The notes under the pieces are model-generated. The model was not told the origin of the DNA and ran no database searches. It was given only the letters and a program-made list of their open reading frames with translations. The position numbers and the translations under genes were made by a program. 64,000 bases of DNA from Aurantiochytrium sp. KH105 (Eukaryota; Sar; Bigyra; Thraustochytrida; Thraustochytriidae): positions 1 to 64,000 of the forward strand of contig BGKB01000225.1 of the NCBI GenBank assembly GCA_003116975.1, in the 5' to 3' direction. Shown here one piece after another: positions 30,755-40,066 of this stretch (position 1 is the stretch's first letter; every line of letters starts with the position of its first letter).

Positions 30755-31834
30755 ATGGCGCTCGCATGGCTGCGCAGAGCGCTCAAAGGGACGAGCTATG
30801 ACGAGGAGGGCAGGCTCGTCCCGCCGCTCAAGCGGCAGCGCGACGAGATGCACACGAGCGCGCACGCCGCCGCGCCCCAAGAAGAGCGCAAGGACAGCGA
30901 CGACAGCAGGCAAGTCGAGATCTTCAACCGCGAGGACCACCTCTGCACCAGCACAGGGGGGCCTGCGACTCCGAGCCCTTGCGCGAGCCCCTGCGCCAGG
31001 CAACTCGAAAATGAGCGAACGGCGGCCAAGGCTGCGCGCATCGAAAAGCTCGTCGTCGCACGCCTGCAGCGCGACAAGGAACTTCACCAACAGCTGGCCA
31101 AGTACTTTGGCATGCAGAGGCACGTCGTGGTCACCTCGGCCAGCTTTGACATGTGGACCGACGTCCTTGCGTGGCGGCCCATGTTCGAGGGACTCGCCGC
31201 GCTTTGCAAGCATGTCATGAGCGCCACAAAGCGAGAGGTTGCCATTGTCGAAATTCTTACGGTGCTCCTCGTTCTCTTGCACGCGGAGCGCTTCGCTGCG
31301 CTCGTCTCGCTCGATGATCTGGCTGCAATTCTCGCCGATCTCGCTGGAGACGAGACTGTCAACGCAACAAGCGGTTTCGCCACACGCGAGACAGGCATTC
31401 TTGTGCAGCAGCAACAGCAGCACCAGCAGCAACAACAGCAGCAACAACAACAACAAGCGCACCACCACCACCACCACCACCATCACCACACGCACACACA
31501 TGGGAATGCGCATGGCGCAGATGCAGCGGTACGCGGCGCGGCTGCGAGCCTTCCTGGCTGGGACAAGGCGAAATTTTTCGAAATTTTCGAATCCAAGGTT
31601 CTCGAGGGCGAGGTGCGCGGAGACGCCGTCTCCGCAGAGACTCTGGAGAGCATGCTCGCCGGCATGGAGCCTGGCATTGACTCCTCATTTCTCGCCTATG
31701 CCACCTTTACCCTTTTCTCAACTTTTGCCAAATCATGCAAGACCAACCTGACCCTCAGCGAGCTTGCGCAGCTCGTTAACGCCCTCGACCTCGCTGTCTC
31801 CGCGCAGCGTTCCCCGCGCTCCGTGCGCTCATGA
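30755..31834 (+). CDS. Uncharacterised polyQ/polyHis protein
   Basis: A 359-residue protein from ATG 30755 (context AGGATGGCG). I recognise no family. It opens with a short amphipathic segment (MALAWLRRALKG) and a charged linker. A helical region at about 90-200 follows, with WTDVLAWRPMFEGLAALCKH and a hydrophobic stretch IVEILTVLLVLLHAERFAAL. A glutamine run and a block of ten histidines then His-Thr repeats lie at about 220-250. A second helical region (about 265-345) closes the protein. The complexity of the two helical regions and codon-like composition support a real gene. The polyQ/His linker is encoded by CAG/CAA and CAC/CAT codons at 31408-31500. Confidence 0.7.
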   Translation: MALAWLRRALKGTSYDEEGRLVPPLKRQRDEMHTSAHAAAPQEERKDSDDSRQVEIFNREDHLCTSTGGPATPSPCASPCARQLENERTAAKAARIEKLVVARLQRDKELHQQLAKYFGMQRHVVVTSASFDMWTDVLAWRPMFEGLAALCKHVMSATKREVAIVEILTVLLVLLHAERFAALVSLDDLAAILADLAGDETVNATSGFATRETGILVQQQQQHQQQQQQQQQQQAHHHHHHHHHHTHTHGNAHGADAAVRGAAASLPGWDKAKFFEIFESKVLEGEVRGDAVSAETLESMLAGMEPGIDSSFLAYATFTLFSTFAKSCKTNLTLSELAQLVNALDLAVSAQRSPRSVRS

Positions 31835-34800
31835 CTCTTTTCAACCCCCCCGTGCCTGATTCCTAAATTTCATGATGAGCCTGACGCTGATACTCAATCC
31901 TTCCAAGATTATAAATTATGTACGATCTGTATAAATTGCTCTCTCTTCTCATGCCGCATCTGCCGTCACTTGTCTGACCGGACCGCCCAGCCATCAATAT
32001 CTCGGATGCGTCTACCTCAGTGACAGTGAAGACCGCTTCGCTTCGCGATACAAGACCGCAACTGTGGTAGGGAGACAAGGGGGCCCAAGAGCGGGTCGGG
32101 AAACTGCGCCGCACGACGGGCATTGGAGAGTCGCGTAGCGCGCGTTCAGAGGCACACGTTTATTGACCGACAGTGACAGTGACAGTGAGTGCGCACGTCG
32201 AAGATGGTTTCCCCAGCCACTCGCGAGAACGCAAGCCCGGCACGGGCGGTATAATCACGCAACGCGTTCAGGTGCGTGAACGTCGACGTACGGAAAGGAT
32301 GATGCACCTGTCCGCAGACGCTGCTGCGAGTCTCTCGGAGACATAGAGAGAATGAGAACAAAACAGAGAGAGAGAGAGAGAGACCGCTTCAAACAACAAC
32401 CCGTGTATTGATTGGGAAATAGCAGACGCATTCTGCGTCGGTCGGTGCTCTCCAAGCTTGACTTCACGATTCCCGAACTTTTTCGATCGACTGAGGCGGC
32501 GCAAATGCAAGGCTTTTATGCTCTGCTCAAAAGCCACAGCCAATCGCTCGAATACACTTTTGTAAAAGGTAAATGGATAAGCGCTACGAGCATGCGCGTT
32601 TGCATCCTAAAAAATCGTTCGCGTCGAGTCAAAACTTTTATCAGAAAATTCGGAGAATTAATTCTGCTCAAGTTGGGAGCGGGGCGCCTCACTCATTGAA
32701 GCAAAGATCTTCCACGGAATGATCGCTGCCTTTACAATCAGCTGCTGCAGGACAAAACAACGTTGCGTGATGCTGGACGATCATCCAGCCATCCAGCGCG
32801 CAGTGGAAGTAGCCAAGCCAGCAAAAGTTCGAAAGTTTCCAAATTTTTATTCTCGCGCAAAATTCACTTGCGTTCTCATCTTCTGTGCATCGCTACGCTC
32901 AGCGCTAGATACATTGACAGAGAGTGCAGTCATGAAGGTATCCACCACCTCTATAATCAAAATTGCAGCCATGAACAAGACTGATACAATAGAGCTACCA
33001 AAACTCGTTTACCGTGCGAGAGGCGTCGATGGTGATCCGCGTGGCGAGCTTGAATGCCACTTGTTCGTCAAGCTGGAGGGCCCGCACCCGGCCCTAGTTC
33101 TCTCACATGATTTTCGTGTCGCAGGTCTCCTTGAAAGGTCGCGACGCACTCTTCCCGTGCGTAGTACGTCCGCTTGTCCGTGTTTTTCTTTTCATCCGTG
33201 CACTCACTCATGTGGCTCGGTTCTAATGGTGAGATCCTGCTTTTGACGCTTTCGATCGCAGCAAACTCTGGCCAAACAGCGACAGCGCTTGCACAGAAAG
33301 TCACCTTCGAGGCTCTCGGGTTCAGTAAGGTTCAGTAAGTATGCAGTCTGTTCGAGCCACTGACCCGAGGTGTCGTCGCCCATGACCATATTTTCTTTGC
33401 TAAAAGCGTGTCCATGATCGAACTTCAGGATGTTAGCCCCATGCAGCTCCGGCGGACACCGAATTTCCCGTTCGAGCGTCCATGCTGCAAACGCAGCGTA
33501 AGCTTGAAGGGGTACAAGTGTAGTGTGCTTCTCCATGATTTGATTCTTGTCCCGCATTTCAAAGTCGTTCGCGGCTGCATCAAAGGCGTCGAAAATGACA
33601 GATTCGCATCCGAGTGTCTTCATCGAATCAATGTCGTCCTTTCGAGGCAGTGCGACGTTTGCCACAGGTTTTGGCTCTTCGTCCCAGGCGCCGGCAGGGA
33701 GTTTGCACACGATGTGATGCCGAGAAAAGGGCGACGCTGGGGCCGGGTGTAACGCCACCAAATTCTATCTCTGACTCCCACTCGGTCTTAAGAAAGACAC
33801 ATGTTGTAAATCTTGCGAGCAAAACGCCTCACTCTTTTGTTCCTTGTCTTGATAGTAATACGCGGACGCATTGACATGAAGTTGATGTCGCTCCTGACGG
33901 AAATTGTTATTGTACTGTCAGCGCACAAGGAAAAAAAAAGGCAATACTGATGAGGAGGTAATCGGCACTTGACGCTTGCAAAGACGCGGACCTCGCCGCA
34001 GCCAAAGTTCATTCCTGATGCGGCTTTACCGGTGTTTCAAGCAACGACAGAGAGCTTCTCTATAGATTCACTCCGACGTCGGCACCGAAGCCAATCGAAG
34101 GTGGGGAAGGTCAAGGAGCATCTTGCTCGGCCAGGCAGCGATCAAGATGAGTGGGTGCAAGGTTCGCCCACGATGAATCTCGCCCCTCGCTCCGCGTCGT
34201 CCGTCCGTGCGCCCCTGCATTCCCGCCCCTATTCCAAGGCCTGCGCTTTCTGCTGCTTCTGCAACACACATCCCGTTTGAGCCCTCGCGCGTCCTCCCTC
34301 TGCGACGGCAGCGTCGGTCGCGGCTTGAGGCAGACACCGCGAGTGCCGCCTCAACTCGAAGACTGCGACCGCCGGTCGGACCGCCCTCGCCGCATCTCCT
34401 CGCAGCGCGTGCAGAAGAGGAGCGAAGAGTTGCGAAGAGACGAGCGTCGCAGGCGCGCGGTAGTCGCGCGCAGGCGGCTGCGACCGGCAGCACCCGTCGC
34501 GGCGCACGCGATGGAGAAGCGGGGGGGGAAGGCGCCTCTCGCGTTGACGTAGTAGCAAGGCATCGCATGCTGCGCGAGTGTGCTGCGCGGGTGTGCAAGC
34601 AAGGGACGCAAGGCGAGAAGGAAGGTGCACGGCGAAGTAGTATAGTGCAGGAGTCGGCCGGCAGCAGAGCGCAAACGAAGCGAGACAAGCGACCGAAGCG
34701 AACACGAGCGTCCAGGAGCACGTACGCAGCGGATGCAGCAGCGAGCGGAGCGGGGGCGTAGCGCGCGGGGGGAAAGGGGGAAGGAGGAGCGACGCGGCGG

Positions 34801-34896
34801 CACGAGCGATCGCAGCGCGGTGCAAAAAGGGCGAGCGATTACTGAGAGAGAAGGGGAGAAAGAACAAGCGTGTGCACGGCTACTCAAGACGAGAAG
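31835..34896. other. 3-kb region without a convincing gene
   Basis: ORFs up to about 185 residues exist on both strands but none has an ATG start, a family match and supporting context together. The best is a minus-strand frame at 33204-33761, listed separately. A GA dinucleotide run lies at about 32361-32383. The right end (34150-34890) is GC-rich and repeat-like, and presumably leads into the receptor-like gene. Confidence 0.45.
33204..33761 (-). other. Possible coding fragment of unknown function
   Basis: An open minus-strand frame of about 185 codons with no ATG at its start. The stretch VIFDAFDAAANDFEMRDKNQ through HGANILKFDHGHAFS is less biased than neighbouring noise ORFs. The DHGHAF end faintly recalls the D-H-G-x-A-F block of HipA/PI-kinase-like proteins. 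The end is unstructured and there is no clear splice junction. It may be an exon or a decayed gene. Confidence 0.25.
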
Positions 34897-37800
34897 ATGA
34901 ATACCGTGAAGAAGCTCACTGCCCGCATGAAGCGGGCGCCTCGGGCCCATGGTGATGACCATGCGCCTTCTCTCGCGCATGATGCGGCCAATTAAGATGA
35001 CGCGTCGCTCGGTTACCTTTCGGACAATGACGAAGACGTAAACGAGGACGTCCATGAGCATCTTGACAATCATGGGGACGAAGAAGTGGACGAAGCGTAC
35101 GACGGAAGCAAGGCCGGTGACGCGTACAGAGAGAGAGATGAAGGAGAGAGCGATGACGATGACGACGATGAGGACGAAAATTATTATGATGACTATGGCG
35201 GCGGCGGTGGCGATAGCGGTGAAGACGGGCAAGAAGAAGAGGACGATGACGACGAAGATCGCGCCGGTGACGGGAGCGAAGATAAGTCGCCCGAAGAAGA
35301 AGGCCACGAGGAAGAAGGTCAAGAGGAAGAAGGCCTCGAGAAAGGTCTCAGCGGGCAACGTGCGGTCGAGAAGGCAATCGATCTGATGCGGAACGGCGTC
35401 AAAACGATTGAGTACGTTGAAGTGCTAACTAAGGGGATCGAAAGGTTTCGTGCGATTTGACCTATTGACATTTTTTTTTCCAAATTATACTCAGTCTCAC
35501 CAAACGTTCTATCGGCGACGAAGGAACTATTGCGCTGGGAGAAGAGCTTGGTACGAACACCTCACTCGTTTCGTTGAAGTAAGTTAGCGTTTGAGCGAAA
35601 TTTGGTTTGATGGAAGCGCGCGCATGTTTGCGCAAGGATAGAACCGGAGTGGTCGAATTGAGTGCAATATTACACAATGCCAGGAGGACACTGACTTTAT
35701 GTGCTTGTCGCCATCACCCAGTCTCGAAAAGAATGGGATCCATGGAGAGGGCGGCGCTGCTCTGGCCGAAGCCCTGCACCAGAACTCCTCGCTTTCCTCG
35801 CTTTCGTAAGTCAAAGCCTGTCGCGGAGTTGATTAGAGTACAGTACCAATAAGAGCTGCTCTGGTAAAGGCAGCTGAATATTAGCGTCGTAACGACGCCG
35901 TTATACCACAAGCAAGAGACTGACAACCACAGACTTTCAATGAGTGCAGTCTCAAGTGCAACAGCATTGGTGTCGATGGCGCGGTTGCTTTTGCTCACAC
36001 ATTGAGCGTGAACATCGCGCTCTGCTCGCTGAAGTAAGTTGAGCCTCAATCTGTCGTTTTGACACAAAAATGGCCTCGTGCAAATATTGCCGGAATCCTC
36101 TAGTCGAGCACTCAGCTCCGGTGCCATCTTTTCGGTGTCAAGGTCACATCAAGCGAAGAGAGAAATTCCTGGAAATGAGTTGATCGAAGACTCACATGAC
36201 TCGCTCATTGTCACGACGTCAACAGTCTTGGAAGCGACTGGGACCAGAACCACAATAACATTGGAGACGATGGGGTCTTGGCGCTCGTCGATGCTCTGGG
36301 CGACAATACCGTACTTACGTCCTTGGAGTAAGTTGGTGGCTTGAGATAGGTGCAGAGGACTTGTTACGGCACACCTGCGCCAGATTCGGAAATTACAAGA
36401 CTGACATCTCGAGTTGTTTTCACTGGCAACACACAGTCTCAGCTTCAACGGCATCAGCGAGGTTGGCGGCAAAGCAATCGCAGACTTGCTCTCCACGAAC
36501 ACGTCGCTGCATATTCTCAGGTAAGCTCTGATTCAATCTTGACAATGGTCAACGAGGCAACATGCATATATTTCTGCGTGAAGGAAGGCAGGTGGGCGTT
36601 CGTGGCGGAGAGCAGAAAGGCGGGACTGCGCCAAGACGACGGCGACGGCGACATGAGGGTGGACACTGACAGCCATTTCGCGCTCATCACTGAATGCAAT
36701 CAATGCAATGAATGCCATGCCACACCACAATCATCATGCACAGTCTTTCCTCGAACAACATCGGCGACGATGGCGCCGTTGGTCTCGGGGAAGGCTTGGG
36801 CAAGAACAGCTCGCTTACGTCTTTGTAGTAAGTTGGTTCGGTTGTGTTTTGCTGCGTTTGATTGGAGGCAAGACTTTGGATTGGACAACGCAAGAAAGTT
36901 NGCTGCGAAAAACATCGGCGTTGCTGGTCAGATGACAATTGCCGAGGTGCTCTTGACAAAGAATGGTGGCTTGCGTGAAATCGAGTAAGTTGTGTTTGGG
37001 CATGGTTTTTGCCCTGAAGAAAGTATGAAATTTCTGCATACTAATCTCGCCGTTCTATTCTTCAATCAGTGGCCTACCTGAGCTACCATCAAGCTCATGG
37101 ACCGAGATGCTCCAAGCTTCGAAAGGCGACGCTCAGGTGAAACGAATTTGGGAGTATCTCTTTGACAAGGATGAAGAAAAATGGACGTCGGCCGCGCATG
37201 AGCTGGCCGGGGAATCGGCGCACATATTTGCGGTCCTTCTTATTGTTCTCACTCAATTTGACGCGGGGACGCAGGAGACGCAGATGCGTCTCGAGGATCC
37301 CGAATTTTGGCTTTGAAGCACGAAGATGCGAACGAAAAGCAGAAAGAGGGACAGGATGAAGACGCCAATCTTCCCTTAATCCATGCTCTGTTTGACTGTC
37401 ACGCGACCAGAACGGAATTTTCCCTTCTCGAACGTTTTTGCGACGAAGTTCTCATGACGTGCCTGTCTCTCAAAGATGGTCTATCGCTGATGAAGGCTGA
37501 AGACGGCGGTGGTCGAACGGTTCGTTCACTTGCGCTCACAAATAAAAACACCAAGGGGTGGGCCAAAACGTATGGCACATATCTCGATCGTTACAGTGTC
37601 ATGGAAGGCCCTCCAGTCCACGAATCGAAATCATGTGCGGTGCACTACGCGACGGATATTCAAACAAACAAAGCAGTGGCGCTCAAGATCATGCGAGAAA
37701 AAAAGCAGTACAATCGTGAGATTCGTGCACGCACAGCTGCAGACGGCGGAGATGCGAGTCCTAAAGGGTGTTTGCCACTTCTTGACCATGTGGACGAAGA

Positions 37801-40066
37801 GCTATGCCTGGTCATGCAAAGAGGATCGCGTTCGCTTTTCGAAGCCATCAACACGGAGCGCTTTGCTGGCCGCGATCTGCGAAAGATCCGCATGATCGCA
37901 TACAAGATTCTTTCTGCAGTCAAAAGTCTGCACGACAGCGGTCGCATTCATGGCGACATCAAGCCGCGCAACGTTGTGCGTGTTAGTGCTCCAAAGCAAC
38001 ACACGTTTTTGAATGAAGAAAAAGGAGGTCGTCTCGCGGTGCCAGACGAATGGCGAAAAAATGTGACTGGAGAGCGTCCTGACGCCATCGACGACGAAGA
38101 TTGGCAACTCATTGATTTGGACGCATCGGCACCGATTTCGACGCCGGAGAAAAAAAGGGTCGTCACGGAAAAGGTGAGCACTGGCTATGCAGCCCCCGAA
38201 TTAGCCAAATGGCATTTCTTGCCTGAAGCAAAAAGGGACAAGACGCCGCTGGCTGACCCGGCGATCGATGTTTGGGGCTTTGGCGTGGTTCTTTTCCAGA
38301 TGCTCTCGGGCACAAAACTTTTCATGGTCGACGAGTCCGACGACAATCTCGTGGCAAGACACGACAAGGTGGAGCTCATGAATTGGCTTGCGCTGGACGA
38401 TGAACGTCTTCATCGCATCAAGAGTCGTCATGAGAAAGATGAGGAGAAGGAGGGCGAGAACGACGGTGAGATGATCGGGGATGAGGATAGCGTGAAGACA
38501 GATGGTCTCGATGCGGATACTTTCCAGATCGAGGCCGCGCGCGACTTGGTGCGATTTTGTCTTCGCGGCGATGCGAACGAACGCATAAAAATAGATCAAA
38601 TTCTCAACGAGCATCCGTTTTTTGAGACCCTTCGCAACCTAAGCCATGAGAACGAAGAGGTAGATACTACGGCCACCAAGGTCGCGCGCGCGAACAAGCG
38701 CGATTTCTCTCGTTTCTCTCGCCGTGTGATGAGCCTTCACAGGCGCGTGATTCCCAAACGATTCAGTCTTTTTGGTCGCACGACCAAGTCGCGACTGAAC
38801 AGAAATACAAGGTCGAGTATCTTTTACGAGGAACGTGCCCATAACGAACTCATTGCGCTCCCGACATACCACTTTTTCCTGTCGCACGTGCAGTCGCAGG
38901 CGGCAGGGACTGTCAAGGACCTTGCAGCTGGCCTTGATCGCCACCGAATGTCATCTTGGGTGGATATGAATGCCACTGAGATCCACCTCCAGAGCATGCA
39001 TCGCGGCATCCTTTCGTCTCAGTGCTTTATCATGGTGCTCACCAAAGATGTACTGTTTCGGCCCTACTGTCTCGCCGAGTTGCATTATGCCGTTGAGTAC
39101 TTTGGCCGAGCAGAAGGTGGGCTGGCGAAGCACATTTTCTTCATTGTCGAAGAAGATACCCGATTTCACCCATGGAACCATCATAACGTGCCATGGCATT
39201 GTTCTTCCAAAGATCTAGTTGCGGGCGAGGACCTTTCGCATCGACAAGGAGCTGGCGATGACAGAGCTTTCAGTCCTAGCTCAGGCTTGAGCAAGCTGGG
39301 CGCATGCACCTTTTGGTCAACGAGGCAAGACGATGCGTTGCAGCATCCTGGCGGCGACGAGGCAGATGCAGAAACACATGTATCTAAACTTGAGACTTTG
39401 TTGAAGGAGCTAGAGCTGCAGGACTGGAGAGGAGTTCCTGTGCAGCCAGAACAGATACTGAACAATGCGGAGACGGCTCTGTCAGAATGCAAACGTATCC
39501 CATATCGTCGACGTCTCTTTGAGGAAGATGCAATGCTGCGTGTTCTGGCAGAGAGAGCAGGATTCCAAGCCATCCCACATCACATTGGAAAAAATGCTAC
39601 AAACGAGGAGAAGGAAGTTCTTCGACTGGCAGTGGTGGGCAAACAAAGCTCCAAGGCAGTCAAAAGCTTTGGACACAAGCTTCGTGAGCAAAAGGTTTCT
39701 GTGGATGATGCCAATCCTCAAGTCATCGTGGTCATACTTGAGAAAGGTTGCTGGGATGACGTCCAAACATTTTGGGAGGACCAATCCCAAAAAGGAAACG
39801 ATGCTGAGGAAATGGGAGCTCCTCTGCTTGCAGTCGCGGTCTGCGGTACTGATGAGGAGTGGGATTTCAAGTACAAGAATAAGTTTAAAAACCCTGCACT
39901 CCGTTCTATTCTCTTTGACCGCCTCGAGGTGCTCATGTGGCGGGATGCTCCTGGAGCTAAAAACCGGGATCCCGAAAAGTACATTGTGGAACACGAGGAA
40001 CCAGCGCTCATCACGGAGCTTTGCTCACGTGCGAAAATGTTGCAGCGGCCTCCTCTCAAAACCTGA
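34897..40066 (+). CDS. LRR - protein kinase - TIR receptor-like gene (nine exons, with sequence defects)
   Basis: I read one gene joining 34897..35411, 35495..35578, 35722..35805, 35950..36033, 36226..36327, 36437..36520, 36744..36827, about 36899..36984 and 37070..40066. The order is acidic N-terminus, seven RI-type LRRs, a helical linker (KRIWEYLFDKDEEKWTSAAH), a protein kinase domain and a TIR domain, then a weak second TIR-like region. All LRR introns have GTAAGY donors and AG acceptors and are in phase 2, and the spliced frame is LRR-perfect. Three problems remain: an in-frame TAA at 34993 (or a 45-nt intron 34952..34996 that would remove it), an N at 36901 where the phase is one base short, and a one-base break near the T run 37305-37308. 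If these are sequencing faults the gene is intact; if real it is a pseudogene or two genes. No signal peptide or membrane segment is visible, so a cytosolic sensor is likely. Confidence 0.7.
35412..36984 (+). repeat. Exon-per-repeat leucine-rich repeat array
   Basis: Seven exons each encode one LRR. Exons at 35495, 35722, 35950, 36437 and 36744 are exactly 84 nt (28 residues); the one at 36226 is 102 nt; the last, near 36899, is about 86-87 nt. Each starts with TCTC or TCTT (the last is obscured by N) and ends in a phase-2 codon followed by GTAAG. Translations follow the pattern L-x-x-N-x-I-G-x-x-G-A-x-x-L-x-x-x-L-x-x-N-x-S-L-x-S-L, for example LSSNNIGDDGAVGLGEGLGK. This is the ribonuclease-inhibitor/NLRC class of LRR. 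Intron lengths range from about 70 to 223 nt. Confidence 0.88.
37307..40066 (+). CDS. Kinase-TIR part of the receptor-like gene (single open frame)
   Basis: About 919 codons with no internal stop; the frame is open from 37262 and has no ATG at its left end, which supports its being a downstream part of a larger gene. Kinase: a degenerate Gly-rich loop, VALKIM (the Lys that binds ATP, about residue 126), RIHGDIKPRNVV (HGD in place of HRD, about 212-223), LIDLDAS (DLD in place of DFG, about 269), GYAAPELA (about 292-299) and DVWGFGVVLFQMLSG. Linker, then TIR at about 520-620: YHFFLSHVQSQ, SSWVDMNATEIHLQSM, ILSSQCFIMVLTKDVLFRPY and CLAEL. The Glu in NATEIHL sits where TIR NADases carry the catalytic Glu. 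The C-terminal 150 residues (VIVVILEKGCW, ALRSILFDRLEVLMW) resemble a diverged second TIR. Confidence 0.88.
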   Translation: MALKHEDANEKQKEGQDEDANLPLIHALFDCHATRTEFSLLERFCDEVLMTCLSLKDGLSLMKAEDGGGRTVRSLALTNKNTKGWAKTYGTYLDRYSVMEGPPVHESKSCAVHYATDIQTNKAVALKIMREKKQYNREIRARTAADGGDASPKGCLPLLDHVDEELCLVMQRGSRSLFEAINTERFAGRDLRKIRMIAYKILSAVKSLHDSGRIHGDIKPRNVVRVSAPKQHTFLNEEKGGRLAVPDEWRKNVTGERPDAIDDEDWQLIDLDASAPISTPEKKRVVTEKVSTGYAAPELAKWHFLPEAKRDKTPLADPAIDVWGFGVVLFQMLSGTKLFMVDESDDNLVARHDKVELMNWLALDDERLHRIKSRHEKDEEKEGENDGEMIGDEDSVKTDGLDADTFQIEAARDLVRFCLRGDANERIKIDQILNEHPFFETLRNLSHENEEVDTTATKVARANKRDFSRFSRRVMSLHRRVIPKRFSLFGRTTKSRLNRNTRSSIFYEERAHNELIALPTYHFFLSHVQSQAAGTVKDLAAGLDRHRMSSWVDMNATEIHLQSMHRGILSSQCFIMVLTKDVLFRPYCLAELHYAVEYFGRAEGGLAKHIFFIVEEDTRFHPWNHHNVPWHCSSKDLVAGEDLSHRQGAGDDRAFSPSSGLSKLGACTFWSTRQDDALQHPGGDEADAETHVSKLETLLKELELQDWRGVPVQPEQILNNAETALSECKRIPYRRRLFEEDAMLRVLAERAGFQAIPHHIGKNATNEEKEVLRLAVVGKQSSKAVKSFGHKLREQKVSVDDANPQVIVVILEKGCWDDVQTFWEDQSQKGNDAEEMGAPLLAVAVCGTDEEWDFKYKNKFKNPALRSILFDRLEVLMWRDAPGAKNRDPEKYIVEHEEPALITELCSRAKMLQRPPLKT

